Shown here: one piece after another, positions 6,103 to 6,189 of the stretch
Layout: each line of letters opens with the position of its first letter
Numbering within the stretch: the stretch's first letter is position 1
NCBI GenBank assembly: GCA_964572365.1
Contig: CAZNFK010000121.1
Location: 1-6,189 of the forward strand
Length of the DNA: 6,189 bases
From: Salinimicrobium sp964572365
GTDB taxonomy: Bacteria > Bacteroidota > Bacteroidia > Flavobacteriales > Flavobacteriaceae
Reading direction: 5' to 3'
The notes under the pieces: model-generated
Seen by the model: the letters and a program-made list of their open reading frames with translations, nothing else
Database searches by the model: none
Told to the model about the DNA's origin: nothing
Translations under genes and position numbers: made by a program

Positions 6103-6189
6103 TTATAGCAATTTAACAGCATCTTTGGCAAAGTAGCTGGCGATCATTTGCGCCCCAGCCCTTTTTATCGCAGTTAGCTGCTCAAGCAT
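6103..6189 (-). CDS. hemB: Porphobilinogen synthase (delta-aminolevulinate dehydratase), C-terminal end only
   Basis: Only the last 28 codons and the TAA stop (6103-6105) are in the window; the gene continues beyond the right edge. The fragment reads MLEQLTAIKRAGAQMI then ASYFAKDAVKLL, which matches the conserved HemB C-terminus (in E. coli, ESLGSIKRAGADLIFSYFA). HemB condenses two 5-aminolevulinate molecules into porphobilinogen in the cytoplasm, an early common step of haem and other tetrapyrrole synthesis. The methionine at 6189 is internal, not the start. No terminator-like hairpin follows the stop directly. Confidence 0.92.
   Translation of the reverse strand: MLEQLTAIKRAGAQMIASYFAKDAVKLL

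Noticed and set aside
1..6189. tRNA or rRNA genes, CRISPR arrays, insertion sequences, attachment sites
   Set aside because: I saw no cloverleaf, no regularly spaced repeats, no transposase and no terminal inverted repeats with target duplications on either strand.

Overview
The window reads as chromosomal DNA from a member of the Bacteroidota, most likely family Flavobacteriaceae; the genus cannot be fixed from this sequence alone. The clues are moderate GC content, start codons preceded by A/T-rich DNA rather than a clear Shine-Dalgarno sequence, and one good match to the Bacteroidota -7 promoter element TAnnTTTG. Every gene I can support lies on the minus strand, so transcription runs from right to left.

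Right part (about 5115-6189): the last 28 codons of hemB (porphobilinogen synthase), then a doubtful GTG-start ORF with a signal-peptide-like N-terminus, then a 158-residue single-pass membrane protein of unknown function. This part closes with a strong intrinsic terminator at 5115-5143.

Intergenic part (about 4820-5114): this holds a candidate promoter (TACCTTTG, minus strand, 4945-4952) and an inferred leader of about 120 nt with a 7-bp inverted repeat. I see no gene in it.

Left part (1-4819): a tight, apparently co-transcribed set of four minus-strand genes. In order of transcription they are a classical short-chain dehydrogenase (235 aa), an extended-SDR nucleotide-sugar 4-epimerase resembling the dTDP-L-rhamnose/UDP-glucose 4-epimerase group (372 aa), a two-domain protein (677 aa), and a zinc-type medium-chain alcohol dehydrogenase cut by the window edge. 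The 677-aa protein joins a clan GH-A glycoside-hydrolase-like TIM barrel to an epimerase very similar to CDP-paratose/CDP-tyvelose 2-epimerase. Gaps between these genes are 20 nt, 12 nt and a 4-nt ATGA overlap.

The left cluster looks like a sugar-modification pathway: two nucleotide-sugar epimerases plus two further NAD(P)-dependent oxidoreductases, with a glycosidase barrel fused to one epimerase. That fusion is the most unusual feature of the window. Both domains keep their catalytic residues, the protein has no signal peptide, and there is no in-frame ATG at the start of the epimerase domain, so it looks like one cytoplasmic polypeptide. The substrate and end product cannot be read from the window. 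No glycosyltransferase, nucleotidyltransferase or NDP-sugar dehydratase is present in it; such genes might lie beyond the left edge.
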